A stretch of DNA of 64,000 bases from Lepas anatifera. Lineage: Eukaryota; Arthropoda; Thecostraca; Lepadidae. Below the pieces are notes generated by a model. It did not search any database. It saw only the letters and a program-made list of their open reading frames with translations, and was not told the DNA's origin. Shown piece by piece: positions 1 to 11,158 of this stretch. The DNA lies in NCBI GenBank assembly GCA_034440635.1, contig JAOTON010002065.1, positions 930,001 to 994,000 of the forward strand, read 5' to 3'. The translations under genes were made by a program, and so were the position numbers. Each line of letters opens with the position of its first letter. Positions within the stretch are counted from its first letter, which is position 1.

Positions 1-204
1 AATTGATCAGGCAATATGTAAGAAGACATTGCAGTCTAGAAGACGTGATAATTTACAATGTCTTTATTCTGTGGTGATCAGGTGCGTCTCAGCACTTACA
101 GCGAAACCATCAGGGGGCCGAAGCAGGAACGATAACAACAGGTGTTTGGTCAAATCATAATAAATTCCTTGTGGGTTATCATTTCTCATCTGGTAGAAGC
201 AAAC

Positions 205-222
205 GTACATACATACATACAC
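205..222. repeat. (TACA)n microsatellite
   Basis: Short run of about four TACA units. The flanking sequence from 1 to about 570 is AT-rich and shows no gene or repeat that I recognise. Confidence 0.6.
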
Positions 223-574
223 AAGGAGTTTCGATGAAAATGAAGTTAAGCGTATAAACGAAAGTAATATCGCCTCCAAGATAACATTCACGTGGAATCA
301 TTCAAAAGTCAAAACCCATTATAGCCAATAGTGATCACTTCTCTTTTCAGAAATATATAAAAATATGTTTGGACTGATATATTTCTGGTGTAAAAATCAG
401 CCTTGACATAACGATTAAGCGTCCAGCATATTAATCAACCACACTTACCTGATGCATATGTTACATAGGTACCTAACGATCATACATCTTCTATGCATCA
501 TCGATGAGTTTAGAAAGCCGAATGGAAGCTTGGACTCTGATTGATATTTCATCAAGGGCTTGTTCCAGCGCCTC

Positions 575-766
575 CTAAAAAAAAAAAGAGAGAAAGTTGG
601 AAGTAAGAGGAGGAGCGCAAAAAACCCCCCCCCCGGGGCACTTTTTGAGAAAATTATGAGAAAAAAAAAAAGTTTTTGCCCCAAAACCCCCAAAAAGGGG
701 GGGGGGGGGGGGGAAAAAAAAAAAAAAAATTAATTAAAATACTTTTAAAATAATTTTATTTTTTTT

Positions 767-811
<45 letters not shown>

Positions 812-1055
812 CCCACAAAAAAAAAAAATTATTTTAAAAAAAAAAAAATTTTTTTTTTTTTTTAAAAATAAAAAAAAAAAAATAAAATTCAACCACCTCC
901 TAAAAAAAAAAAAAAATTTTTATAAGAAGGGGGAGTTTATTTAAAATAAAATTGGTGAGGGAGGAAAAAAAAAAAAGAAAGAGGGGGGGGGGAGGGGGAA
1001 AAGGAAAAAGAAAATTGAGAAGGGGTTAGAGGAGGGGGAAAAAAAGCCCCAAACA
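575..1055. other. Homopolymer-rich low-complexity block, possible assembly artefact
   Basis: Nearly every position lies in a run of A, G, C or T. There are runs of more than ten A, C9 followed by GGGG, a run of about 18 G and a T run of about 15, with almost no ordinary sequence between them. The order of runs has no repeat unit. This is unlike the microsatellites elsewhere in the window and looks like a stretch of poor consensus or polymerase slippage around a real mononucleotide repeat. It could also be genuine low-complexity DNA. Any reading frame through it is meaningless. Confidence 0.6.
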
Positions 1056-1391
1056 AGTAACGTCAGTGGTGACAGGGATACCGATTATGCTGAGAATACT
1101 ATTCACTTCATCACACCATTGAGACCTCGCACTTATTCTGGGTTTCACAACCCTTGCCATTAAAGGAGGGGGAGGTGATACATTCCTCCCCTCGCGATTG
1201 GTCTCTTAACACGCGCATTGACGGGGGTCTGAGCCACCTTCGCATTTACGGGGGCGGGTCCCCCCTAAGATCTCGAGAACCACGGTAGGTAGCGAAAAAC
1301 GGTAAACGGTGTTGGGTTGCCCATCCACTTTACATCGAAAACATTTGAACCATTTTTTCAGGTCACATTTAAGGTCACGAGAGACAAAAAT

Positions 1392-2365
1392 GACGTCACC
1401 CAAAATGACGTCATTGACACCCAAAATGACGTCATCAGGCTTCAAAATGACTTGGATGCAGTTTGCGCTGGGCAGCGGACTGGAAGCTGAAGCTAAACGC
1501 ATCGAAATGTAAAGCATTCAAAATCACTCTAAACCGCAATTTCATCCCTTCGTCTTACAAAATCAACGGCGAAATTCTAGAAAATGTTGACAACATCCGA
1601 GATCTAGGCGTTATTCTGGACCAAAACTCACTTTTCAGGCGCAAATAAATTCCATAGTACTAAAAGCCAATAGGGCATTAGGCCTTCTCATTCGAACTTT
1701 CCAGTCAGCTTCCCCAGACACAAACTGGACAAGCGTGCGACCGTGTCCGTATTCAACGCAAATGTTCGATCAATTCTTGAATACTGCTCCGTCATTTGGG
1801 GCGGAGCAGCAAAATGTCATCTCTTTCGCGTGGAGAGGGTTCAGCATAAATTCCTCATGTGGCTAGCCAACCATACTGAGCCTGCCAGTGCTGTCCTGGA
1901 CTACAAGTCCTCCATAGTTTGTACGATGTGCAATCCCTTCAGGCTAGGCGCCACCAAAGTGATATCTTGTTTTTATGTAAAGTTTTTAGAGGCCTCATCT
2001 CATCATCACATATTTTACAGGTTTTACGGTACATGTGCCGGTCAGAACCACTGGGATTTCCGTTCTACTTTGTTTAGTGTACCGCCGGCTAGAGTGAACA
2101 CTGTTGCTTCCGGAGCTTTTAATCGCTTACCTTGTCTGGTGAACAGCTTTTTAAACGTGTCAACCCTCAGTGATATATTCTGTGATCCACTCGGGGTACT
2201 GAAGAAAAATATAGCTGGGTTTGCGGCAGCCGAGCCAGTACTGGTGTGATGTGAGTATTTATGTTGTAGTTAGGCCTCCATGTGTTTTTAGTTCTTCTGA
2301 CTTCACCTGTTATTGGGTTTTTAAAGACCTGTTGGTGATTTAATACAGATACAACAGATACAACA
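1392..2365 (+). mobile_element. 5'-truncated non-LTR retrotransposon (CR1/Jockey-like LINE) fragment
   Basis: The segment interrupts the TTAA element. The sequence to its left (ending near GAGAGACAAAA) and to its right (starting CAGGTCAAAACATG) is contiguous in the uninterrupted copy at 58723-59563, which marks the insertion. Only the last part of a reverse-transcriptase ORF and a 3' UTR survive. The segment ends in repeats of GATACAACA, a microsatellite-like tail as in several CR1-group LINEs. The first 55 bases hold three TGACGTCA motifs that are not obviously part of the LINE. The left boundary is uncertain by tens of bases. Confidence 0.75.
1459..2249 (+). pseudogene. Reverse transcriptase C-terminal fragment, frameshifted
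   Basis: The translated sequence carries the conserved end of non-LTR reverse transcriptases. There is a WAADWKLKLNASKCK block, then the DLGVILD motif near 1602-1620, then KANRALGLL and a RSILEYCSVIWGG block near 1767. The first part (to about 1625) and the second part (from about 1630) lie in different frames, so there is one frameshift near 1625-1630. The palm domain with the catalytic FADD box is missing because the copy is 5'-truncated. The frame ends at a stop at 2247-2249. It is a dead copy. The CR1 versus Jockey clade cannot be decided from this fragment. Confidence 0.85.
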
Positions 2366-2999
2366 GGTCAAAACATGCCCGTCATAGGGATAACATGTAA
2401 ATTCAGTTTTTCGGCCATTGCATCTGAACAAAAAGATAGCGCAAAACGAATTGAACTGTATGAATCCTCTCAGCAAGCCGAATCGAATGATATATAATTT
2501 GACCTTGCTAGGTCAAATCAAGGATTTGACCTAACCTGAGGTCAGGTCAAGGTCAAATTATATAAAAAGCATATCATTAGAACCGCAAAGCCCAGGCGAG
2601 CCTAATGCAGCTAAAATAAATGCTCTATCACCACCCGTTACTGAGTGATTCCGTAAAACCATTTTTCCATGTATTTCCAATGGAGAGGTCATGCCTCGTA
2701 CCTGACCTTAGGTCATCGATATAAAAAATACCGGAACATATTTTAGAGAAATCGGTGGGGCCATTATTTGATATGAGTTTCAATCAGATAAGTTCACCCT
2801 GCTCCAACTTATGCTATCTTAAACTTTTTTGAGGTCCGGTCACTTGACCTGTACTGGTGACCTGACCTGACATGACCTAACCTTAAAATTTTCCAGAAGT
2901 TGTAAAAATGATGAGGGAAAAGGCGCCGCCGTTTTTCTGCTTTCTCCGAAAAACCCGAGGGGGCGGGTACCCACCCCCGTCAATGCGCGTGTTAACTCA

Positions 3000-4443
3000 T
3001 GCTAGGCTTCGCGGAAAAAACATCGTCTTGCCCGTCATGAGAGCTCACAACGGATGTGTACTTTTAAGACCTTAGATCATCAGGTCACAATTCAGGCCAG
3101 GTCAAAGACACAATTTTGCCTACCTTCATGTACCCGTCGCACTGCTCGAATGTCAACACTGAATCTGAGGTCGCAGTCACCAGTTTGACAGCTCGTTCTA
3201 AACTTTGGCCGTGATTTTACCATGGGCCTGCAATATCGATAAGACCTTGCTCTTCACCGCCTTAAATTCGTTTTTTGTTTATATTTGCAATAAAGCCAAG
3301 CCGCTTTGAAAGCGGCCTTAAAGACGAACACACATATTACCTACTTCGGACTTGATGAACACTTAAAAGACTGGTATTGTTTACCAATCTATCATATTCG
3401 TACTAATGCAGGTGCCAGAGAGACGTCTTGGCATCAAGACAAGCATGGCTGAATCACCGCTTTTCATCCCTGTTTTGCCCGTAACATAGATTGGTCTGTT
3501 GGGGAAAAGCAGAGACAGTACATTGGCCTGGGGCCGGGTAGCCTAGTGACTTCATTGCTCGTACCAGACTGGAGTAGCATGTATGAACGTGGGTTCAATC
3601 CTCACGGTGGGAAACCACCTCCAGTGCCTGGCCCTCTAGAGAGGATCCTGAAACGCCCACGACAATACTCCCTGTAACTGTACACGTATGCCTGTTGGCA
3701 GTGGGCCTAGGAAAACAAAATAAAATAAAAGATGATACTAAAGATACTGCAGTGCCTCTTATTGTCCTCATCTGCCAGCATTGTCAGTAAGAGATTTTCT
3801 CGAAGACCGTGATTAACAGTATTTAAGAAATGCTTCGTCTATATCTTAGGAATACATATATATTCCTGCAGCGAAAAACGTGTTCCCCTGTCGCCAAAAA
3901 TTGTATTTAAATTACACATTTACCTGTGCATGTAAAATGTATTCCAAAGGGGCCCAACTACCTAGACCCCGGGAAATCCACCCATGATTTGTAACATATC
4001 GAGGAAGTGAATCATGTTCGTGACAGAAACACTTCGGATTTTTGGTTTTATTGTGTGCAATGTAAAGCTTGCAGAACATGCCAATCAGAAACCCAACGGA
4101 ATTTGCAATCATTAGCAGGAATATTTGCATCACAACTTAATAGGTTCGTCAGTGTGTATGACAATCTATTATCATTTTGATTGCGGCGTAACTGGTGGCT
4201 GAATAGGCGACGCTGATGGAACAACGCAGAGATAGGCTCGCCTCGCTCTGACGTCATTTATAGATTCCATAACCACATCAGCCAGCCGCCAGCATTAGCG
4301 CGCCCTTAGGCCCAAATAATAAATCAATCAAACACTGGCATACCGCTGTCGGTGTTCGTGAGCTTCATGGGGGCTGACACCATGTCCTAGTGCCACAGGG
4401 TGTCTGACAACATGTTCAGTGGCGACCCTTTGGTCAGACTCAC
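3000..4443. other. Non-coding stretch with a SINE
   Basis: Apart from the tRNA-derived SINE at 3533-3735 I see no gene here. If the minus-strand gene described below is real, this is intron or sequence downstream of the exon at 4444-4636. No following exon was recognisable. Confidence 0.4.
3533..3735 (+). mobile_element. tRNA-derived SINE
   Basis: A box A-like TAGCCTAGTGAC at about 3539 is followed about 50 bases later by a good box B, GGGTTCAATCC, as in RNA polymerase III promoters of tRNA-derived SINEs. A non-tRNA body follows and the unit ends in an AAAATAAAATAAAA tail. Its body and tail differ from the other SINEs in the window. I could not see a convincing target-site duplication. Confidence 0.65.
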
Positions 4444-4636
4444 CCCGGAAGCGGGGGTCCTGAGCGCGCAGTCTGGCGTACTGTTCGGCAGTCATGCAGG
4501 TACACTGAGGCTCTCGACTGCTTGAAGGAGACGACGGGGTCGACAACGGCTTCCTCTTGTTGCCCTTCTGCTTCTTACCGTCAAGCTTCAGCGAGTACGA
4601 CGAGGAAGCCTTCCGTGAGAACTTGAAAGAAGGACT
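4444..4636 (-). CDS. Internal coding exon, Ser/Lys-rich segment of an unidentified protein
   Basis: Read on the minus strand, a pyrimidine-rich acceptor (TTTTGTTTGCAG) precedes the exon and a consensus donor (CGGG|GTGAGT) follows it. The 193-bp exon is open in phase 0 at its start and leaves one base over at its end. It encodes a basic, low-complexity segment with KKQKGNKRK, a Ser/Thr/Pro run (STPSSPSSSRE), then a more ordered-looking QCTCMTAEQYARLRAQDPRF. Third positions are C/G-rich (GTC, CTG, GCC), unlike the AT-rich flanks. I do not recognise the family. The phase and composition fit as the next exon after the large exon ending at 19036. The ORF continues upstream of the acceptor only by chance. 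Confidence 0.55.
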
Positions 4637-7104
4637 CTGCAAACAAAATTGCAAGTGTGTCAATGTCTGCGAGGCAACTGTTAAATGCTCAGTGAACTGG
4701 GAATGACAGCCATATCGACATCAGTCAGTCGATTTGCTTTGAAAAATAATATTTTGCATAGTTCTGGAGTGAGTGTCACCCAAAACACCCTCATCCAAAT
4801 CCACCCTTGTACATAACCTCAGCTCAGAGGTGGAACCACGTAAAAAAACAGTAAAAACGTCCTTTGCATAATTTACGGAGCCAATATTAAAGGCATGAAG
4901 CTCAGGCGTTGGTTTATTCCCGATTCTTCCTACTGTTTGCGTCAAAATATTCAGATTACAATTGCGCCACATCAGCCCATATGGTAACCTGAAATGATCG
5001 CATCTCAAACACCACCAAAACAATGAAGACGGTGTTCACTTTCTGATCCACAGAACCGTTTCAAATGCAGCTCGGTTAGTTCAATTACAGGTGGCTCGGC
5101 TGGGTAGGTTTGCAGCCATGAATAATGTGCAGCTCAGCTGACACACGCCAGGTCTGAGCAAGGCTCGCTAGCCACCAGCCACCGCGATGTGATTTCCGCT
5201 ACGTGCTACAACTGCAGTCGCAGTCAATTTCAGCCCCACTATTTACCTTCTGAATTTGCGCCAACTCGAGATATCGATGGCCATACAGCTAGGGATAGGA
5301 TCAAACCAGGCATTTTCCGGGAATTTTGATCAAGCTTTTTGTTTGTAGCTAACAAACGTTACATCATATTACGAGTCACTGACATAGCATTCCTGTGTGT
5401 TTTAAAATATTGCGCCCAAAACAGTCAAAATATATTGTTTTACGTCAAATGCTTGGAAAGAGCCACTGGCCGGTGCGCAGCAAGCAACAAACCGGCGTAA
5501 AAGTTCAAAAGTTCAAGGCGTTCAGTTCGTAACTTCCATCAGCATTAGCTACAAAACCCAGTTACCCAGTGCCATGACTTCTATTACATTTTTGGAAGCC
5601 CTCTGAGGCATGGCATCTAGAAGTGATGCATTTGCAGCAGCTGCCTTCAGGCTGATAAGCGTGGTGTGCAAGTGTTCATCCGGATATCTGAGCAACAATT
5701 TACTGGGGGCGATGCTCTCAAATTGTCTGGGTCACCTATCCTGACAAAGCACAAAGCTGGAATAACTCACTAGGTACAGCACAAACAATGGCTTTGCCGC
5801 AATTGCAAAGCAACATTTGCAGGTCACCAAGTACGTGCTGGATTGAACTACGGCTGAAGCAAACAAAGCAACAAACAGGCCTGAAGCAACAAAGCCTGGA
5901 TTAAATTTCTGGCCTATATCCGGAGTTACTTTCACGTGTGTTGGACTTTGTCCGTTGGAATGACAGCACGTGCACGCCGGCGCCATTTTTGCGAACGTGG
6001 TTATTCATGTGGGGAGGGGGGCTATAAGCTTGCGCACGATTTATTGATAGTTCTGATAAAGCTGCAGACGGACGTGTGAAGAAGCACGTGCTCGAAAATT
6101 TCATATTCAAATCCTCACGAGTTCGCTGACAAGTCACTGAGCTACTACCCACATCTGAATGGTTTACGATTTGTTCAATTCACTGTACTTGTATTCTAAA
6201 AAAATACAATGATGACATTGACGTTAACGCACTATACCTTCAAATGTATTAACCTAACAGTGCATTCATGTTCGGTCTATGACGAGCCATACCGTTTCAT
6301 ACCAAAATTACTTCGCTGAGGAGCTTTGAACTCAATATACTTCAGAACCGCGGATCAAACTGGATTCATTAACTTCTATTCGTTAATAAATGAAATTGGA
6401 TCACAGCTTTCTGTCGCCGAGCTGAATTCTTCAGTCCCCTGCCAAATTGGGCTATTGAGAGTGAGGATTCCGGGGACTTCATCAGCATCAGCAACGTGGC
6501 TTATCGCCTAACGCGAAGTCATAACCAAGCCCGGTTTGAGTTCGCCGCCTAGCTTTTCCACATTACGGGGCCTATCGGAGCAGGTCCCGGGGAGTTTACA
6601 GCCGCTACAAATGAACGACCTCCGCTGCCCACATAACGCGCTCGCAGGGTCGTGTCCAACCTTAACTGGACGGATGGAAATCATTGCATGCCGGGTACTA
6701 ATGATGGTAAAAAAGCTTGAAATTAATACAAAACAGAAGAAGGCAGACAGCAATACCAAACACGAAGTTATTCAGTCATGAAATAGGTCACCGATCATAA
6801 AACAGCGTTGAAAACAATCATAGCCAGGCTATATTGCAGGCTGAGAGAGTGGCATGACCCCGTTAGTCTAGTATATTAGCTTCCAGAGCTTCGCACGGTC
6901 TGAGGGAGACTGTAAATCAGCCGAATTACAAGATATCCGCAAACATCTCCCAATCATCCGCGTCGCACCAAGGCGAAAATAACAAATCTCGCAGTGAAAA
7001 GGCAGTGAGCCGAAAAACGTGCTGTGAAACTGTTATTCAAGTGGTTCATATTCCTGTTTGGAATCATTTGCTCAGATAACGTGCATTTTAAATTCACAGG
7101 GTAT

Positions 7105-8131
7105 TTAACCCGCGCCCCACCGGGGTCCGGCGCCACCTTCGCCCCACGGGGGGCATCGATGGCCTCCCTCTAACTCCGAAAATATGGGCATTTACGCAAA
7201 TCTGCAAAGTGCACTAGAAAGCTCGCGTGAATTCGGTAAGAAATTACTTCGCATGTTTTAGTGCTCAGGTCAATGGTTTGACCTCCAGAGGTCAAATTAG
7301 GTCAAGATCGGCTATTTTCACTCAAATATGCAATGCTTAAGCAGACTGGGCATAACTCTTATGCCATTAGAGCTAATGAGGTCTGGTAAAGTACATTTGA
7401 AAGTAAATTGCCAGTCCTTTTTCCGCTATGTGAAACGTTAAGAACTCCCGCCAGTGGTTTGACCTCCAGAGGTCACCTCGTAACCTAATATGACCTGAGG
7501 TAACGAAAGGTCAGAAAGTGACTTTGCCGTATATCAAATGAAAGCCAGTGACAAGACAACACGATGGTGTTTGTTTCAGCGCTCTAGCTTAATTAGGTCA
7601 AAAGTTATTGTCAAAATACTGTTTTTGACCCCTGGTGACCTTGGATGACCTTGGAGAGTTCAAAGGGAAAATATGGCCCCTGTAATCCGTGAAAGAGTGT
7701 CCAAGAACGCTTTTCTGATCAAGCTGAGCATTTTCAATCGTCTTTGTGACTTTTAGATCATAAGACAGCTTTTCCCCATGCTTTTTCAATGGGAGAGGTC
7801 ACCTCGTGACCTGACCTCAGGCACGAAATCGAAAAATCCCGGATATACACCTTGTAGACCCTGGAGGGGTCATGAAGTGTAGGAAGTTTCAAATCGATCG
7901 ACTTTGAAATGTAGCTCTTACAGAGCTCTGAAGTTGAAAGAGGTGACCTTGGTTGACCTCGTCTGGTGACCTGACCTTGAGTCACCCGGGGTAAAAAATT
8001 TCAGGGATGGTGGGAGAATGATGAAGTGAGAGGTAGAGCCCTCAACCACGGTGCTGCGCCTCATCGTTTTTCTGCTATCCCGGAAAAACCTTGGGGGGCC
8101 ATCGATGGCCCCCCGGTGGGGCGAGGGTTAG
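7105..8131. mobile_element. TTAA-ended inverted-repeat element, AGGTCA-rich (copy 2, divergent subfamily)
   Basis: The left end is TTAACCCGCGCCCCACCGGG. The right end inverted reads TAACCCTCGCCCCACCGGGG, so the terminal repeats match over about 20 bases with one or two differences; the right TTAA has decayed to TTAG. Each end also carries a GGCATCGATGGCC-type palindrome; the right one is a perfect 22-bp palindrome at 8093-8114. By hand count the body holds about 18 AGGTCA/TGACCT hexamers. The longest reading frames inside are under 90 codons and do not look like transposase. Confidence 0.75.
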
Positions 8132-8682
8132 GCATACGCTACATGTTGGCTGAACTGAGCAATAAGCGTGGTCGCCGTTTGGTTCCATCCAACTCAGGCT
8201 GGTCCGTACGACGGCTTATTGTATGTATGTACATACATGCCTACCAATCAGTATGGAAGCGGGTGTACATCAATAGATAATGGTTTGAGCAAACAGCATC
8301 ACCCGAGCTGCCAATCACTTCTCCATGGCGGTAAATTAAATCAGCACATCCTGTTCAATATACCCTCAGCACCGATTAGATTCACCGTGTTCGACAATCA
8401 GCTTATCACACTGAACGTTTTGCTCATACTAGCAGATTTATTCCACTAGGAAACATCCAATCGAATTGACAAATACGCCACCACAAAGCGCTCGCAAACA
8501 TTGTCCGCTGGACTTGATAGTTCAAAAGTCGAGGTGGGTCATTTTAGTGATTGCTCGAAGCTTTCGTGTCATCAAATGTCAGATCCATGTTGCGAATAAT
8601 GTGGGCAATAATAATGGCAGCGTGTAGCCAAGCCCATAATCTTTCAAAGCCAAACACTAATACATTTGCCACATGGGTATAA

Positions 8683-9107
8683 TATAAAAGAAATATTAAA
8701 TTTTGTTTGGCCTCCTCACAACTGTTAAAACACTAAAACAAACACTTATTGCATGAAATTCGATAACATTTCGTTCCCGGAACATCTTCAGATCGACATT
8801 AGAAATGATGGTAGCCAGCAATATCCCATGATAATTCCAGCAATATTGCTGGCTACCGTGATTTCCAATGTCTTATGTTTGTTTTAATGTTTTTCGAACT
8901 ATTGTGAGGAGGCCAAACAAAATATAACATTTATTATAATAATGCTTGCATCACTGAAAATTTCTTTCTATACCATAATGTCTAATGTCGATCTGAAGAC
9001 GTTCCGAGAACGAAATATTATCGAATTGCATACAAAAAGTGTTTTTTTAGTGTTTTTCAAACAATTGCAAGGAGGCCAAACATAACTTAATATTTCTTTT
9101 AAATAAT
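8683..9107. mobile_element. Foldback (palindromic) element with three copies of its arm end
   Basis: The left arm from 8683 (…TTTGTTTGGCCTCCTCACAA… ATTCGATAACATTTCGTTCC…) reappears inverted at about 8976-9107 with about 85-90 % identity. A third copy of the GTGAGGAGGCCAAACAAAA end lies at about 8886-8925. A perfect 15-bp inverted repeat (8810-8824 and 8843-8857) sits between them. The whole can fold into a long hairpin. It has no coding capacity. Confidence 0.75.
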
Positions 9108-9941
9108 TCCTCACATACACTCAATGCTTAGATAATTACGAGTATAATATGATTTGTACCACACGAGTATAATTGGCTCATCTATTTGAACTAGCATATC
9201 GCAGCAAAGAGCATAAACCATCCAAACAAACACAGATGTTTTATCCTTAAAACAGCAAGGGGTTTTACAGTTCACATATCTGCTTACGCAGTTACAACTA
9301 CTGATACACAAACTGGCCTCCGGGCCGCGGCCCAATCCCCACTGAGAGCTCCTGGCGAGCCTTGATTTATTCCGCTGATTTTGGATCAATTTCATTGATC
9401 CCCTATACAGCTTTCTAAAATTCAAATATCCCGACCAAACCAGCAGCATATGTCGGAGCCTATTTCACATGCAGTTAGGCAGACAACGCCCCAGTATGTG
9501 ATACTTGATCACGCCTGGGGGAATACCCCGGCTATTGATAAGGGGCTGACTCCCAGACGCCAGACAAATTCCAATCAAGTCAGGATGGCTCCGAAGTTTT
9601 CCCCACTAAACCGAGCATATCCGTTTTAAAAACCATGACTGACAATCCTAATCCAATCAAAATAAAAACAAGACCAAATTTACCAAAAATAATTACCTAG
9701 ATCCACACCCAAACCCAAAACAGATTATCAGGTCACTACATGAGAAACAAAGGAACTGGTGAAAATGTATTGAAGAACAAGGGCAAATAAGACTCGGCTT
9801 AGCATTTTTTATACAATCAACCACAGCATGATAGAGGAAGACGGCACACAATGTTAAACTGCACCGCCCCCGCTAAAATTACGAAGCAATGAGGACACAA
9901 ACCATAGATTCTGACCTCACACTGGAGGGCAGATTACCACC

Positions 9942-11158
9942 TTAACCCTATTTCCAACGGGCTACCGGCTACCCCTATTTCAACAGGGGGCAGATTCTGC
10001 CCTCTTCCCTATGATCTCGAAATCTACTCGGCCGATTTTCAAAATTCAAACTGTAATCGATTCCTCTCGCGGTAAGCTCCATTTTGAAGAAAAAAATTAA
10101 AATTTTGAAAATAGAGGGTAAGGAGTTCAAAATATACAACATTTCTGCCTTTTTAAGATTATCCGTAACTGTTGTCTCTTAGGCTTGATTTTCACGAAAC
10201 TTGTATGGATTAACAGCAAATTGCTTGGAAATGGTCATATCTCTAATTTTTACGAAATTCAAAAATCAAGGGCGGTTTTAGGGCCAGAAATTTGGGAGGA
10301 CTTGTATGATTTTTTCATGTTTTTTTGGCAGAAATGCACACGCCAGGTACAGTGTGACATTTCTGATGTCAAGCAAAGTGCTCACATTCCAAAAATATGT
10401 CAGAGGCGGATTCACGGAGGCAAAAAAGTGGGGTAAGCCACAAATTACCTCACCTTTTAGGTATGGCTATTTTCAAATTACCCCGCTTTTATCACCCGCC
10501 TTTATCACCCTGGCCGACCCGGGGAGCACTCATAGATCCGCTCATTGATGAATTGTGTCCATTTGGTGTTAGGACTAAATGCACACATACGATGCTTTGC
10601 CCCATTAAATGCAGCACACCAGTAGAATACGCTTGAAACTCAGTGAACCCCCTAGTTATGGTACCTGAGCACGCCTATGCTATCCTAATATCATATAATA
10701 CACGGACGGGATCAATACATCCTTATTTTTACCCCTCTCATCCATTCTGTAGGCAGTTTATTCACTTTGGAAGAGTTCGAATGGGTAACATTGTAGACTC
10801 CCCATTTTGAGCTCCTGTAACCGTCTATGACCAAAAATTTATCGAAATACACATCAACTGTCATCCCAAATCTCATTTTGTGTTACAACTATATGCATAA
10901 TTACAATGTTTTGTCCCATTCAATGCACACACAACACTAAAATGAGCTTGAGTGCGAGTGAACCCCCTAATTACGGTGCCTGAACACGCATATGACTTCT
11001 TATCATCATATAATACATATATGGGATCAATGCATGGTTATATTTACCCCTCCTGAACATTTTGTACGCAATTCATTTACTTTGTAAGAGTTCGGATGGA
11101 TAACATTGTAAGGCCCCCATTTTGAAGAATCTGCCCCCCCTGTTGGAAATAGAGTTAA
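9942..11158. mobile_element. TTAA-ended inverted-repeat element, subfamily D
   Basis: It begins TTAACCCTATTTCCAACGGG and ends with the inverse of TTAACTCTATTTCCAACAGG, so the termini match in about 18 of 20 bases and TTAA stands at both ends. A second CCCTATTTCAACAGGGGGC motif follows the left terminus. Inside is a direct duplication of about 250 bp: 10560-10820 resembles 10873-11128 (shared GTGAACCCCCTA, GGGATCAATGCAT-like and AACATTGTA blocks). Unlike the other TTAA elements it is not rich in AGGTCA. A related partial copy starts at 40496. Confidence 0.75.
10402..10548. mobile_element. Possible small hAT-like insertion inside the subfamily D element
   Basis: The segment starts CAGAGGCGGATTCACGG and ends …GATCCGCTCATTG, an imperfect inverted pair resembling the CAGTGGCGGATCC termini seen elsewhere in the window. 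No 8-bp duplication is visible, so the boundaries are tentative. Confidence 0.3.

Larger units (their letters stand above)
1206..2995 (-). mobile_element. TTAA-ended inverted-repeat element, AGGTCA-rich (copy 1), split by a LINE
   Basis: The left end reads TTAACACGCGCATTGACGGG and the right end is its inverse, finishing GTCAATGCGCGTGTTAA. The internal sequence matches the copy at 58723-59563 in the opposite orientation, including the GGGCGGGTACCC palindrome near one end. Removing about 1392-2365 (the LINE insertion) leaves roughly 0.8 kb, the same length as that copy. By hand I count about 15 AGGTCA or TGACCT hexamers in the remaining sequence. TTAA at both ends with inverted termini is typical of piggyBac-type target choice; that assignment is inference. 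There is no transposase, so the element is non-autonomous. Confidence 0.8.
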
